This document shows, one piece after another, positions 12,626-26,600 of a stretch of 64,000 nucleotides of DNA (its first letter is position 1; each line of letters starts with the position of its first letter). The DNA is from Synchiropus splendidus (Eukaryota; Chordata; Actinopteri; Syngnathiformes; Callionymidae). The stretch lies in the NCBI RefSeq assembly GCF_027744825.2, contig NC_071348.1:18385563-18449562 (forward strand), written 5' to 3'. The notes under the pieces were generated by a model. That model ran no database searches, was not told the DNA's origin, and saw only the letters and a list, made by a program, of their open reading frames with translations. The position numbers and the translations under genes are program-made.

Positions 12626-15600
12626 CATCCCTGCAAAGTTATGGCACAATGCAGAAAACGCGTTTTCGGCCTGAGATAAGGTCGATTCAGGAACAACAAA
12701 CATAAAAATGTTGAAAACTTTTGAAAAATACTTCAGACAGCTTAGATTTGATGTGCAACTACGAGAAAGACCCTTTCTGCTATAGTGGGAGGTGAAAATA
12801 TCATGTTCTGAAGCTTCCCTGCAAAGTTATGGCACAATGCGTGAAACGCGTTTTCAGCCTGAGATGAGGTTGATTTCAGAACGCCAAACATAAAAATGTT
12901 GATAACTCAGGAAAAACTCTACAGACAGCTTAGATTTGATGTGCAACTACTAGAAATACCCTTTCTGCTATAGTGGGACGTGAAAATTTCATTTTCTGAA
13001 GCTTCCCTGAAAAGTTTTGGCACAATGCAGAAAACGCGTTTTCATCCTGAGATGAGGTCGATTACGGAACGCCAAACATAAAAATGTTGATAACTTTCGA
13101 AAAACACTTCAGACAGCTTAGATTTGATGTGCAACTACTAGAAAGACCATTTCCGCTATAGTGGGAGGAGAACATTCCATGTTCTCAAGCTTAACTGCAA
13201 AGTTATGGCACAATGCAGAAAATGCGTTTTCAACCTGAGATAAGGTCGATTCCGGAACGCCAAACATAAAAAGGTTGATAACTTTGGAAAAACACTTCAG
13301 ACAGCTTAGATTTCACGTGAAACTACTAGAAAGACCCTTTCTGCTATAGTGGGAGGTGAAAATTTCATGTTCTTAAGCTTTATGCATAGTTGTGGCACAA
13401 TGCTTAAAACACGTTTTCAGCCTGAGATAAGATGGGTTCCGGAACGCCAAACATAAAAATGTTGATAAGTTTGGAAAAACACTTCAGACAGCTTAGCTTG
13501 AATGTGCAACTACTTGAAAGACCCTTTCTGCCATAGAGGAAGTTTAAAATGTCATGTTCTGAAGCTCCCCTGAAAAGTTATGGCACAATGCAGAAAAAGC
13601 GTTTTCAGCCTGAGATAAGGTGGGTTCCGGAACGCCAAACATAAAAATGTTGATAACTTTGGAAAAACACTTCAGACAGCTTAGATTTGATATGCAACTA
13701 CGTAAAAAACCTTTCTGCTATAGTGGGAGGTTAAAATTTCATGTTCTGAAGCTTCCCTGCAAAGTTACGGCACCATGCGTAAAACGCGTTTACAGCCTGA
13801 GATAAGGTCGATTCCGGAATGCCAAACATAAAACTGTTGATAATTTTGGAAAAACACTTCAGACAGCTTAGATTTGATGTGCAACTACTAGGAAGACCCT
13901 TTTTGCCATTGTGGGAGGCGAAAAATTCATGTTCTGAAGCTTCCTTGCAAAGTTATGGCACCATGCGTAAAACGCATTTTCAGCCTGAGATAAGGTCGAT
14001 TTCGGAACGCCAAATATAAAAATGTTGAAAACTTTCGAAAAACACTTCAGACAGCTTAGATATGATGTGCAACTCCTAGAAAGACCTTTTCTGCTATAGC
14101 GCAAGTTTAAAATTTCATGTTCTGAAGCTTCCCTGCAAAGTTATGGCACAATGCAGAAAACACGTCTTCAGCATGAGATAAGGTCGATTCCGGAACGCCA
14201 AACATAAAAATGTTGATAACTTTGGAAAAACACTTCGTACTGCTTAGATTTGATGTGCAACTACTGTAAAGACCGTTTCTGATATAGTGGGTGGTGAATA
14301 TTCGATGATCTGAAGCTTCCCTGCAAAGTTATGGCATCATGCGTAAAACGCGTTTTCAGCCTGAGATAAGTTCGATTCCGGAACGCCAAACATAAACATG
14401 TTCATAATTCTGGAAAAACACTTCAGACAGCTTAGATTTGATGTGCAACTACTAGAAAGTCCATTTCTGCCATTGTGGGAGGTGAAAATTCGATGTTCTG
14501 AAGCTTCCCTGCATAGTTATGCCACAATGCAGGAAACGCGTTTTCAGCCTGAGATAAGGTCGATTCCGGAACGCCAAACATAAAAATATTGATAACTTTG
14601 GAAAAACTCTGTAGACAGCTTAGATTTGATGTGCAACTACTAGAAAGACTCTTTCTGCTATAGTGGGAGGTGAAAATTTCATGTTCTGAAGCTTCCCTGC
14701 AAAGTTATGGCACAATGCAGAAAACGCGTTTTCGGCCTGAGATAAGGTCGATTCAGGAACAACAAACATAAAAATGTTGAAAACTTTTGAAAAATACTTC
14801 AGACAGCTTAGATTTGATGTGCAACTACGAGAAAGACCCTTTCTGCTATAGTGGGAGGTGAAAATATCATGTTCTGAAGCTTCCCTGCAAAGTTATGGCA
14901 CAATGCGTGAAACGCGTTTTCAGCCTGAGATGAGGTTGATTTCAGAACGCCAAACATAAAAATGTTGATAACTCAGGAAAAACTCTACAGACAGCTTAGA
15001 TTTGATGTGCAACTACTAGAAATACCCTTTCTGCTATAGTGGGACGTGAAAATTTCATTTTCTGAAGCTTCCCTGAAAAGTTTTGGCACAATGCAGAAAA
15101 CGCGTTTTCATCCTGAGATGAGGTCGATTACGGAACGCCAAACATAAAAATGTTGATAACTTTCGAAAAACACTTCAGACAGCTTAGATTTGATGTGCAA
15201 CTACTAGATATACCCTTTCTGCTCTAGTGGGAGGTGAAAATTTCATGTTCTAAAGCTTCCCTGCAAAGTTATGGCACAATGCAGAAAACACGTTTTCTGC
15301 CTGAGATAAGGTCGATTCCGGAACGCCAAACATAAAAATGTTGATAACTCAGGAAAAACTCTACAGACAGTTTAGATTTGACGTGCAACTACTAGAAAGA
15401 CCATTTCCGCTATAGTGGGAGGAGAACATTCCATGTTCTCAAGCTTAACTGCAAAGTTATGGCACAATGCAGAAAATGCGTTTTCAGCCTGAGATAAGGT
15501 CGATTCCGGAACGCCAAACATAAAAAGGTTGATAACTTTGGAAAAACACTTCAGACAGCTTAGATTTCACGTGAAACTACTAGAAAGACCCTTTCTGCTA

Positions 15601-16970
15601 TAGTGGGAGGTGAAAATTTCATGTTCTTAAGCTTTATGCATAGTTGTGGCACAATGCTTAAAACACGTTTTCAGCCTGAGATAAGATGGGTTCCGGAACG
15701 CCAAACATAAAAATGTTGATAAGTTTGGAAAAACACTTCAGACAGCTTAGCTTGAATGTGCAACTACTTGAAAGACCCTTTCTGCCATAGAGGAAGTTTA
15801 AAATGTCATGTTCTGAAGCTCCCCTGAAAAGTTATGGCACAATGCAGAAAAAGCGTTTTCAGCCTGAGATAAGGTGGGTTCCGGAACGCCAAACATAAAA
15901 ATGTTGATAACTTTGGAAAAACACTTCAGACAGCTTAGATTTGATATGCAACTACGTAAAAAACCTTTCTGCTATAGTGGGAGGTTAAAATTTCATGTTC
16001 TGAAGCTTCCCTGCAAAGTTACGGCACCATGCGTAAAACGCGTTTACAGCCTGAGATAAGGTCGATTCCGGAATGCCAAACATAAAACTGTTGATAATTT
16101 TGGAAAAACACTTCAGACAGCTTAGATTTGATGTGCAACTACTAGGAAGACCCTTTTTGCCATTGTGGGAGGCGAAAAATTCATGTTCTGAAGCTTCCTT
16201 GCAAAGTTATGGCACCATGCGTAAAACGCATTTTCAGCCTGAGATAAGGTCGATTCCGGAACGCCAAACATAAAAATGTTGAAAACTTTCGAAAAACACT
16301 TCAGACAGCTTAGATATGATGTGCAACTCCTAGAAAGACCTTTTCTGCTATAGCGCAAGTTTAAAATTTCATGTTCTGAAGCTTCCCTGCAAAGTTATGG
16401 CACAATGCAGAAAACACGTCTTCAGCATGAGATAAGGTCGATTCCGGAACGCCAAACATAAAAATGTTGATAACTTTGGAAAAACACTTCGTACTGCTTA
16501 GATTTGATGTGCAACTACTGTAAAGACCGTTTCTGATATAGTGGGTGGTGAATATTCGATGATCTGAAGCTTCCCTGCAAAGTTATGGCATCATGCGTAA
16601 AACGCGTTTTCAGCCTGAGATAAGTTCGATTCCGGAACGCCAAACATAAACATGTTCATAATTCTGGAAAAACACTTCAGACAGCTTAGATTTGATGTGC
16701 AACTACTAGAAAGTCCATTTCTGCCATTGTGGGAGGTGAAAATTCGATGTTCTGAAGCTTCCCTGCATAGTTATGCCACAATGCAGGAAACGCGTTTTCA
16801 GCCTGAGATAAGGTCGATTCCGGAACGCCAAACATAAAAATATTGATAACTTTGGAAAAACTCTGTAGACAGCTTAGATTTGATGTGCAACTACTAGAAA
16901 GACTCTTTCTGCTATAGTGGGAGGTGAAAATTTCATGTTCTGAAGCTTCCCTGCAAAGTTATGGCACAAT
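12626..16970 (+). repeat. 11/12-monomer tandem duplication (2066 and 2254 bp offsets)
   Basis: Copy 1 is about 12626-14705 and copy 2 about 14692-16960. They share TTTTCGGCCTGAG with GGAACAACAAAC, AAAATACTTCAG, CCATTTCCGC, TAACTGCAAAG, AAGCTTTATGCATAGTTG, the TATGCAACTACGTAAAAAACC monomer, CTTCGTACTGC and GTGAATATTCGATGATC. The offset is 2066 bp at first and 2254 bp later. Copy 2 has one additional monomer at about 15206-15393. The two copies are otherwise almost identical. Confidence 0.9.
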
Positions 16971-19900
16971 GCAGAAAACGCGTTTTCAGCCTGAGATAAG
17001 GTTGATTCCGGAACGCCAAACATAAAAATGTTGATAACTTTGGAAAAACACTTCAAACAGCCTGGATTTGATGAGCAACTACTAGAAAGACCATTTCTGC
17101 TATAGTGGGAGGTGGAAAATTTTTGTTCTGAAGCTTCCCTGCAAAGTTATGGCACAATGCAGAAAACGTGTTTTCAGCCTGAGATAAGGTTGATTCCGGA
17201 ACGCCAAACAAAAAAATGTTGATAACTTTGGACAAACACTTCTGACAGCTTCGATTTGATGTGCAACTACGAGAAAGACCCTTTCTGCTATAGTGGGAAA
17301 TGAACATTTCATGATCTGAAGCTTCCCTGCAAAGTTATGGCACAATGCGTAAAACGCGTTTTCAGCCTGAGATAAGGTCGATTCAGGAACACCAAACATA
17401 AAAATGTTGAAAACTTTCAAAAAACACTTCAGACAGCTTAGATTTGATGTGCAACTACGAGAAAGACCCTTTCTGCTATAGTGGGAGGTGAAAATTTCAT
17501 GTTCTGAAGCTTCGCTGCAAAGTTCTGGCACAATGCGTAAAACTCGTTTTCAGCCTGAGATGAGGTTGATTTCAGAACGACAAACATAAAAATGTTGCTA
17601 ACTTTGGAAAAACACTTCAGACAGCTTAGATTTGATGTGCAACTACTAGAAAGACCCTTTCTGCTATAGTGGGAGGTTAAAATTTCATGTTCTGAAGCTT
17701 TATGCAAAGTCATAGCACAATGCGTAAAACGCGTTTTCTGCCTTAGATAAGGTCGATTCCGGAACGCCAAACATAAAAATGTTGATAACTTTGGAAAAAC
17801 ATTTCAGACACCTTAGATTTGATCTGCAACTACTAGAAAGACCCTTTCTGCTATAGTGGGAGGTGAAAATTTCATGTTCTGAAGCTTTATGCAAAGTTGT
17901 GGCACAATGCGTAAAAAGCGTTTTCAGCCTGAGATAAGGTCGACTCCGGAACGCCAAACATAAAAATGTTGATAAGTTTGGAAAAACACTTCAGACAGCT
18001 TAGCTTTAATGTGCAACTACGAGAAAGACCCTTTCTGCTATTGTGGGATGTGAAAATTTCATGTTCTGAAGCTTCCCTGCAAAGTTATGGCACAATGCAG
18101 AAAAAACGTTTTCAGCCTGAGATAAGGTCGATTCCGGAACGCCAAACATAAAAATGTAGATAACTTTGGAAAAACACCTCAGACAGCTTAGATGTGATGT
18201 GCAACTACTCGAAAGACCGTTTCTGCTATTGTGGGAGATGAAAATTCGATGTTCTGAAGCTTCCCTGCAAAGTTATGGCACCATGCGTAAAACGCGTTTA
18301 CAGCCTGAGATAAGGTCGATTCCGGAATGCCAAACATAAAACTGTTGATAATTTTGGAAAAACACTTCAGACAGCTTAGATTTGATGTGCAACTACTAGA
18401 AAGACCCTTTCTGCCATTGTGGGAGGTGAAAAATTCATGTTCTAAAGCTTCCTTGCAAAGTTATGGCTCCATGCGTAAAACGCGTTTTCAGCCTGAGATA
18501 AGGTCGATTCCGGAACGCCAAACATAAAAGTGTTGATAACTTTGAAAAGACACTTCAGACAGCTTAGATTCGATGTACAACTACTAGAAAGACCCTTTCT
18601 ACTATAGCGGGAGGTTGAAAATTTCATGTTCTGAGGTTTCCCTTCAAAGTTACGGCACAATGCAGAAAACACATTTTGAGACTGAGATAAGGTGGGTTCC
18701 AGAACGCCACACAAAAAAATGTTGATAACTTTGGAAAAACATTTCAGACAGCTTAGATTTTATCTGCAACTACTAGAAAGACCCTTTCTGATATAGTGGG
18801 TGGTGAAAATTCGATGTTCTGAAGCTTCCCTCCAAAGTTATGGCATAATGCGTAAAACGCGTTTTCAGTCTGAGATAAGGTCGATTCCGGAACGCCAAAC
18901 ATAAAAATGTTGATAACTTTGGAAAAACACTTCAGACAGCTTAGATTTGATGTGCAACTACTAGAAAGACCCTTTCTGCTATAGTGGGAGGTGAAAATTT
19001 CATGTTTTGAAGCTTCCTTGCAAATTTATGGCACAATGCGAAAAACACGTTTTCAGCCTGAGATAAGGTCTGTTCCGGAACGCCAAACATAAAAAAAGTT
19101 GATAACTTCAGAAAAACACTTCAGACAGCTTAGATTTGATGTGTAACTGCTAGAAAGACCCTTTCTGCTATAGTGGGAGGTGAAAAATTCATGTTCTGAA
19201 GCTTCCCTGCAAAGTTATGGCACAATGCAGAAAACGCGTTTTCAGCCTGAGATAAGGTTGATTCCGGAATGCCAAACATAAAAATGTTGATAACTTTGGA
19301 AAAACACTTCAGACAGCGTAGATTTCACGTGAAACTACTAGAAAGACCCTTTCTGCTATAGTGGGAGGTGAAAATTTCATGTTCTTAAGCTTTATGCATA
19401 GTTGTGGCACAATGCTTAAAACACGTTTTCAGCCTGAGATAAGATGGGTTCCGGAACGCCAAACATGAAATTGTTGATAAGTTTGGAAAAACACTTCAGA
19501 CAGCTTAGCTTGAATGTGCAACTACTTGAAAGACCCTTTCTGCCATAGAGGAAGTTTAAAATGTCATGTTCTGAAGCTTCCCTGGAAAGTCATGGCACAA
19601 TGCAGAAAACGCGTTTTCAGCCTGCAATAAGGTGGGTTCCGGAACGCCAAGCGTAAAAATGTTGATCACTTTGGAACAACACTTCAGACAGCTTAGATTT
19701 GATGTGCAACTACTAGAAAGACCCTTTCTGCTATCGTGGGAGGTGAACATTTCATGTTCTGAAGCTTCCCTGCAAAGCTATGGCACAATTCCGAAAACGC
19801 GTTTTCAGCCTGAGATAAGGTCGATTCCGGAACGAAAAACATAAAAATGTTGAAAACTTCGGAAAAACACATCAGACAGCTTAGATTTCATTTGCAACTA

Positions 19901-21600
19901 CGAGAAAGACCTTTTCTGCTATAGTGGTTCGTGAAAATTCGATGTTCGGAAGCTTCCCTGCAAAGTTATGGAACAGTGCGTTAAACGCGTTTTCAGTCTG
20001 AGATAAGGTCGATTCCGGAACGCCTAACATAAAAATGTTGTTAACTTTGGAAAAACACGTCAGACAGCTTAGATGTGATGTGATAATACTGGAAAGTTCC
20101 TTTCTGATATAGTGGGAGCTGAAAATTTCATGTTCTGAAGCTTCCCTGCAAAGTTATGGCACAATGCAGAAAACGCGTTTTCAGCCTGAGATATGGTCGA
20201 TTCCGGAACGCCAAACATAAAAATGTTGATAACTTTGGAAAAACACTTCAGACAGATTAGATTTGATGTGCAACTACTAGAAAGACCCCTTCTGCTATAG
20301 TCGCATGTGAATATTTCATGTTCTGAAGCTTCCCTGCAAAGTTATGGCACAATGCGTAAAACGCGTTTTCAGACTGAGATAAGGTCGATTCCGGAACATC
20401 AAACATAAAAATGTAGATTGCTTTGGAAAAACACTTCAGACAGCTTAGATTTCATGTGCAACTACTAGAAAGACCCTTTCTGCTATAGTGGGATGTGAAC
20501 ATTTCATGTTCTGAAGCTTCCCGGCAAAGTTATGGCACAATGCAGACAACGCGTTTTCAGCCTGAGATAAGGTCGATTCTGGAACGCCAAACATAAAAAT
20601 GTTGATAACTTTCGAAAAACACTTCAGACAGCTTAGATTTGATGTGCAACTACTAGAAAGACCCTTTCTGCTATAGTGGGAGGTGAACATTTCATGTTCT
20701 GAAGCTTCCCTGCAAAGTTATGGCACAATGCAGAAAACGCGTTTTCAGCTTGAGATAAGGTGGTTTCCAGAACGCGAAACATCAAAATGTTGAAAACTTT
20801 GGAAAAACACTTCAGACAGCTTAGATTTGTTGAGCAACTCTTAGATAGACCCTTTCTGCTATAGTGGAAGTTTAAAATTTCATGTTCTGAAGCTTCCTTG
20901 CAAAGTTATGGCACAATGCGGAAAAAAAGGTTTTCAGCCTGAGATAAAGTCGGTTCCGGAACGCCAAACATAAAAATGTTGATAACTTTGGAAAAACACT
21001 TCAGACAGTTTAGATTTCACGTGAAACTACTAGAAAGACCCTTTCTGCTATAGTGGGAGGTGAAAATTTCATGTTCTGAAGCTTCCCTGCAAAGGTATGG
21101 CACAATGCAGAAAACGCGTTTTCAGCCTCACATAAGGTCAATTCCGGAACGCCAAACGTAAAAATGTTGATAACTTCGGAAAAACACTTCAGACAGCTTA
21201 GATTTGATGTGCAACTTCTAGAAAGACCATTTCTGCCATTGTGGAAGTGAAAATTCGATGTTCTGAAGCTTCCCTGCAAAGTTATGCCACAATGCAGGAA
21301 ACGCGTGTTCGGCCTGAGATAAGGTCGATTCCGGAACGCCAAACATAAAAATATTGATAACTTTGGAAAAACTCTTTAGACAGCTTAGACTTGATGTGCA
21401 ACTACTAGAAAGACCCTTTCTGCTATCGTGGGAGGAGAAAATTTCATGTTCTGAAGCTTCCCTGCAAAGTTATGATACAATGCAGACAACACGTTTTCAG
21501 CCTCACATAAGGTCAATTCCGGAACGCCAAACATAAAAATGTTAATAACTTCGGAAAAACACTTCAGACAGCTTAGATTTGATGTGCAACTACTCGAGAG

Positions 21601-21720
21601 ACCCTTTATGCTATAGTGGAAGGTGAAAATTTCATGTTCTGAAAGTTATGGCACAATGAAGAAAACGCGTATTCAGCCCGAGATAAGATCGATTCCGGAA
21701 CGCCAAACATAAAAATGTTG
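21601..21720 (+). repeat. Monomer with a 12 bp deletion at the HindIII site
   Basis: Near 21640 the normal CTGAAGCTTCCCTGCAAAG is shortened to CTGAAAG, losing about 12 bp and the HindIII site. The likely cause is slippage between the two AAAG/GAAG-like stretches. Confidence 0.8.
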
Positions 21721-23679
21721 ATAACTTTTGAAAAACACTTCAGACAGCTTAGATTTGATGTGCAACTACAAGAAAGACCCTTTCTGCTATAGTGGGTAGT
21801 GAAAATTTCATGTTCTGAAGCTTCCCTGCAAAGTGATGGCACAATGCAGAGAACGCGTTTTGAGCCTAGGATAAGGTTGATTACGGAACGCCAAACATAA
21901 AAATGTTGATAACTTTGGAAAAACTCTTTAGACAGCTTAGATTTGATGTGCAACTACTCAAGAGACCCTTTATGCTATAGTGGAAGGTGAAAATTTCATG
22001 TTCTGAAGCTCCCCTGCAAAGTTATGGCACAATGCAGAAAACGCGTTTTCAGCCTCACATAAGGTCGACTCCGGAACGCCAAACATAAAAATGTTGATAG
22101 CTTCGGAAAAACACTTCAGACAGCTTAGAATTTATGTACAAGTACTAGAAAGACCCTTTCTGCTATAGTGGGAGGTGAAAATTTCATGTTATGAAGCTTC
22201 CCTGCAAAGTTATGTCACAATGCAGAAAACGCGTTTTCAGCCTCACATAAGGTCAATTCCGGAACGCCAAACATAAAAATGTTAATAACTTCGGAAAAAC
22301 ACTTCAGACAGCTTAGATTTGATGTGCAACTACTAGAAAGACCCTTTCTGCTTTAGTGGGATGTGAAATTTTTTTGTTCTGAAGCTTCCTTGCAAAGTTA
22401 AGGCACAATGCAGAAAATGCGTTTTCAGCCTGAGATAAGGAGGGTTCCAGAACGCCAAACATAAAAATGTTTATAACTTTGGAAAAAACATTTCAGACAG
22501 CTTAGATTTGATGTGCAACTACTAGAAAGACCCTTTCTGCTATAGTGGGAGTTGAAAATTTCATGTTCTAAAGGTTCCCTGCAAAGTTATGGCACAATGC
22601 AGAAAACGCGTTTTCAGCCCGAGATAAGGTCGATTCCGGAACGCCTAACATAAAAATGTTGATAACTTTAGAAAAACACTTCAGACAGCTTAGATTTGAT
22701 GTGCAACTACTAGAAAGACCCTTTCTGCTATAGTGGGAGGTGAAAATTTCATGTTCTAAAGGTTCCCTGCAAAGTTAGGGCACAATGCGTTAAACGGGTT
22801 TTCAGCCTGAGATAAGGTCGATTCCGGAACGCCATACATAACAATGTTGATAACTTTGGAAAAACACCTCAGACAGCTTAGATTTGATGTGCAACTACTA
22901 GAAAGACCCTTTCTGCTATAGTGGGAGGTTAAAATTTCATGTTCGGAAGCTTCCATGCAAAGTTATGGCACAATGCAGACCACCCGTTTTCAGTCTGAGA
23001 TAAGGTCGATTCTGGAACGCCAAACATAAAAATGTTGATAACTTTCGAAAAACACTTCAGACAGCTTAGATTTGATGTGCAACTACTAGAAAGACCCTTT
23101 CTGCTATAGTGGGAGGTGAACATTTCATGTTCTGAAGCTTCCCTGAGAAGTTATGGCACAATGCGTAAAACGCGTTTTCAGGCTGAGATAAGGTCGATTC
23201 CGGAACGCCAAACATTAAAATGTTGATAACTTTGGAAAAACACTTCAGACAGCTTAGATTTGATGCGCAACTACTAGAAAGACCCTTTCTGGTATAGTTG
23301 GACGTGAACATTTCATGTTCTGAAGTTTCCCTGCAAAGTTATGGCACAATTCCGAAAACGCGTTTTCAGCCTGAGATAAGGTCGATTCCGGAACGCCAAA
23401 CATAAAAATGTTGATAACTTTGGAAAAACACTTAAGACAGCTCAGATTTGATGTGCAACTACTAGAAAGACCCTTTCTGCTATAGTGGGAGTTGAAAATC
23501 GGATGTTCTGAAGCTTCCCAGCAAAGATATGGCACCATGCGTAAAAACGCGTTCACAGCCTGACATAAGGTCGATTCCGGAATGCCAAACATAAAACTGT
23601 TGATAACTTTGGAAAAACATTTCAGACAGCTTAGTTTTGATCTGCAACTACTAGAAAGACCCTTTCTGCTGTAGTGGAA

Positions 23680-26600
23680 GTTTAAAATTTCATGTTCTGA
23701 AGCTTCCTTGCAAAGTTATGGCACAATGCGGAAAAAAAGGTTTTCAGCCTGAGATAAAGTCGGTTCCGGACCGCCAAACATAAAAATGTTGATAACTTTG
23801 GAAAAACACTTCAGACACCTTAGATTTCACGTGAAACTACTACAAAGACCCTTTCTGCTATAGTTGGTAGTGAAAATTCCATGTTCTGAAGCTTCCCTGC
23901 AAAGTTATGGCACAATGCGTAAAAAGCGTTTTCAGCCTGAGATAAGTTCGATTCCGGAACGCCAAAACATAAAAAAGTTGATAACTTTGGAAAAACACTT
24001 CAGACATTTTAGTTTGAGGTGCAACTACTAGAAACACCAGTTCTGCTATTGTGGCAGCTGAAAATTTCATGTTCTGAAGCTTCCCTGCAAAGTTATGGCA
24101 CAATGCGTAAAACGCGTTTTCAGCCTGAGATAAGGTCGATTCCGGAACGCCAAACTTAAAAATGTTCTTAACTTTTGAAAAACACTTCAGACAGCTTAGA
24201 TTTGATGTGCAACTACTAGAAAGACCATTTCTGCTATAGTGGGAGCTGAAAATTTCATGTTCTGAAGCTTCCCTGCAAAGTTATGGCACAATGCAGAAAT
24301 CACGTTTTCAGCCTGAGATGAGGTGGGTTCCGGAACGCCAAACATAAAAATGTTGATAACTTCGGAAAAACACTTCAGACAGCTTACATTTGATGTGCAA
24401 CTACTAGAAAGACCCTTTCTGCTATAGTGGGAGGTGAACATTTCATGTTCTGAAGCTTCCCTGCAAAGATATGGCACAATGCGTAAAACGCGTTTTCAGC
24501 CTAAGATGAGGTCGATTCCGCAACGCCAAACATAAAAATGTTGATAACTTTGGAAAAACACATCAGACAGCTTAGATTTGATCTGCAACTACTAGAAAGA
24601 CCCTTTCTGCTATAGTGGGAGGTTAAATTTTCATGTTCGGAAGCTTCCATGCAAAGTTATGGCACAATGCAGACAACGCGTTTTCAGCCTGAGACAAGGT
24701 CGATTCAGGAACACCAAACACAAAAATGTTGAAAACTTTCGAAAAACACTTCAGACAGCTTAGATTTGAGGTGCAACTACTAAAAAGACCCTTTCTGCTA
24801 TAGTGGGAGGTGAAAATTTCTTGTTCTGAAGCTTCCCTGCAAAGTTATGGCACAATGCAGAAATCACGTTTTCAGCCTGAGATGAGGTGGGTTCCGGAAC
24901 GCCAAACATAAAAATGTTGTTAACTTTGGAAAAACACGTCAGACGGCTTAGATTTGACGTGCAACTGCTAGAAAGACCATTTCTGCTATAGTGAGAGTTG
25001 AAAATTTCATGTTCTGAAGCTTCCCTGCAAAGTTATGGCACAATGCAGAAAACGCGTTTTCAGCCTGAGGTATGGTCGATTCCGGAACGCCAAACATAAA
25101 AATGTTGATAACTTTGGAAAAACACATCAGACAGATTAGATTTGAAGTGCAACTACTAGAAAGACCCTTTCTGCTATATTGGAATATGAAAATTTCGTGT
25201 TCTGAAGATTCCCTGCAAAGTTATGGCACAATGCAGAAAAAGCATTTTCAGCCTGAGATAAGGTGGGTTCCAGAACGCCAAACATAAAAATGTTGACAAC
25301 TTTGGAAAAACACTTCAGACAGCTTAGATTTGATGTGCAACTACTAGAAAGACCCTATCTGCTGTCGTGGGACGTGAAAATTTCATGTTCTGAAGCTTCT
25401 CAGCAAAGTTATGGCACAATGCCGAAAACGCGTTTTCAGCCTGAGATAAGGTCTATTCCAGAACGTCAAACATAAAAATGTTGATAACTTTGGAAAAACA
25501 CTTCAGCCAGCTTAGATTTGATGTGCAACTACTAGAAAGACCCTTTCTGCTATAGTGGGAGGTGAAAATTTCATGTTCTGAAGCTTCCCTGCAAAGTTAT
25601 GGCACAATGCAGAAAACGCCTTTTCAGCCTGAGATAAGGTTGATTCCCGAACGCCAAACATGAAAATGTTCATAACTTTGGAAAAACACATCAGACAGCT
25701 TAGATTTGATGTGCAACTACTAGAAAGACCCTTTCTGCTATAGTGGGACGTGAAAATTTCATGTTCTGAAGCTTCCCTGCAAAGTTATGGGACAATGCAG
25801 AAAACGATTTTTCAGCTTGAGATAAGGTCGATTCCGGAACGCCAAACATAAAAATGTTGATAACTTTGGAAAAACACATCAGACAGCTTAGATTTCATGT
25901 GCAACTACTAGAAAGACCCTTTCTGCTATAGTGGGACCTGAAATTTTCATGTTCTGAAGCTTCCCTGCAAAGTTACGGCACAATGCAGAAAACGCGTTTT
26001 CAGCCTGAGATAAGGTGGGTTCCGGAACGCCAAACATAAAAATGTTGATAACTTTGGAAAAACACTTCAGACAGCTTACATTTGATGTGCAACTACTAGA
26101 AAGACCCTTTCTGCTATAGTGGGAGGTGAACATTTCATGTTCTGAAGCTTCCCTGCAAAGATATGGCACAATGCGTAAAACGCGTTTTCAGCCTAAGATG
26201 AGGTCGATTCCGCAACGCCAAACATAAAAATGTTGATAACTTTGGAAAAACACATCAGACAGCTTAGATTTGATCTGCAACTACTAGAAAGACCCTTTCT
26301 GCTATAGTGGGAGGTTAAATTTTCATGTTCGGAAGCTTCCCTGCAAAGTTATGGCACAATGCAGACAACGCGTTTTCAGCCTGAGACAAGGTCGATTCAG
26401 GAACACCAAACACAAAAATGTTGAAAACTTTCGAAAAACACTTCAGACAGCTTAGATTTGAGGTGCAACTACTAAAAAGACCCTTTCTGCTATAGTGGGA
26501 GGTGAAAATTTCATGTTCTGAAGCTTCCCTGCAAAGTTATGGCACAATACAGAAAACGCGTTTTTGGCCTGAGATGAGGTTGATTTCATAACGCCAAACA

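Noticed and set aside
17100..17531. Long minus-strand open frames (60-143 codons), including 8738-9169 and 17100-17531
   Set aside because: These are the reverse strand of the same monomer, occasionally running across two or three units because of a small indel. Both strands of one sequence being open in a 188 bp unit is chance, and no known domain is visible.
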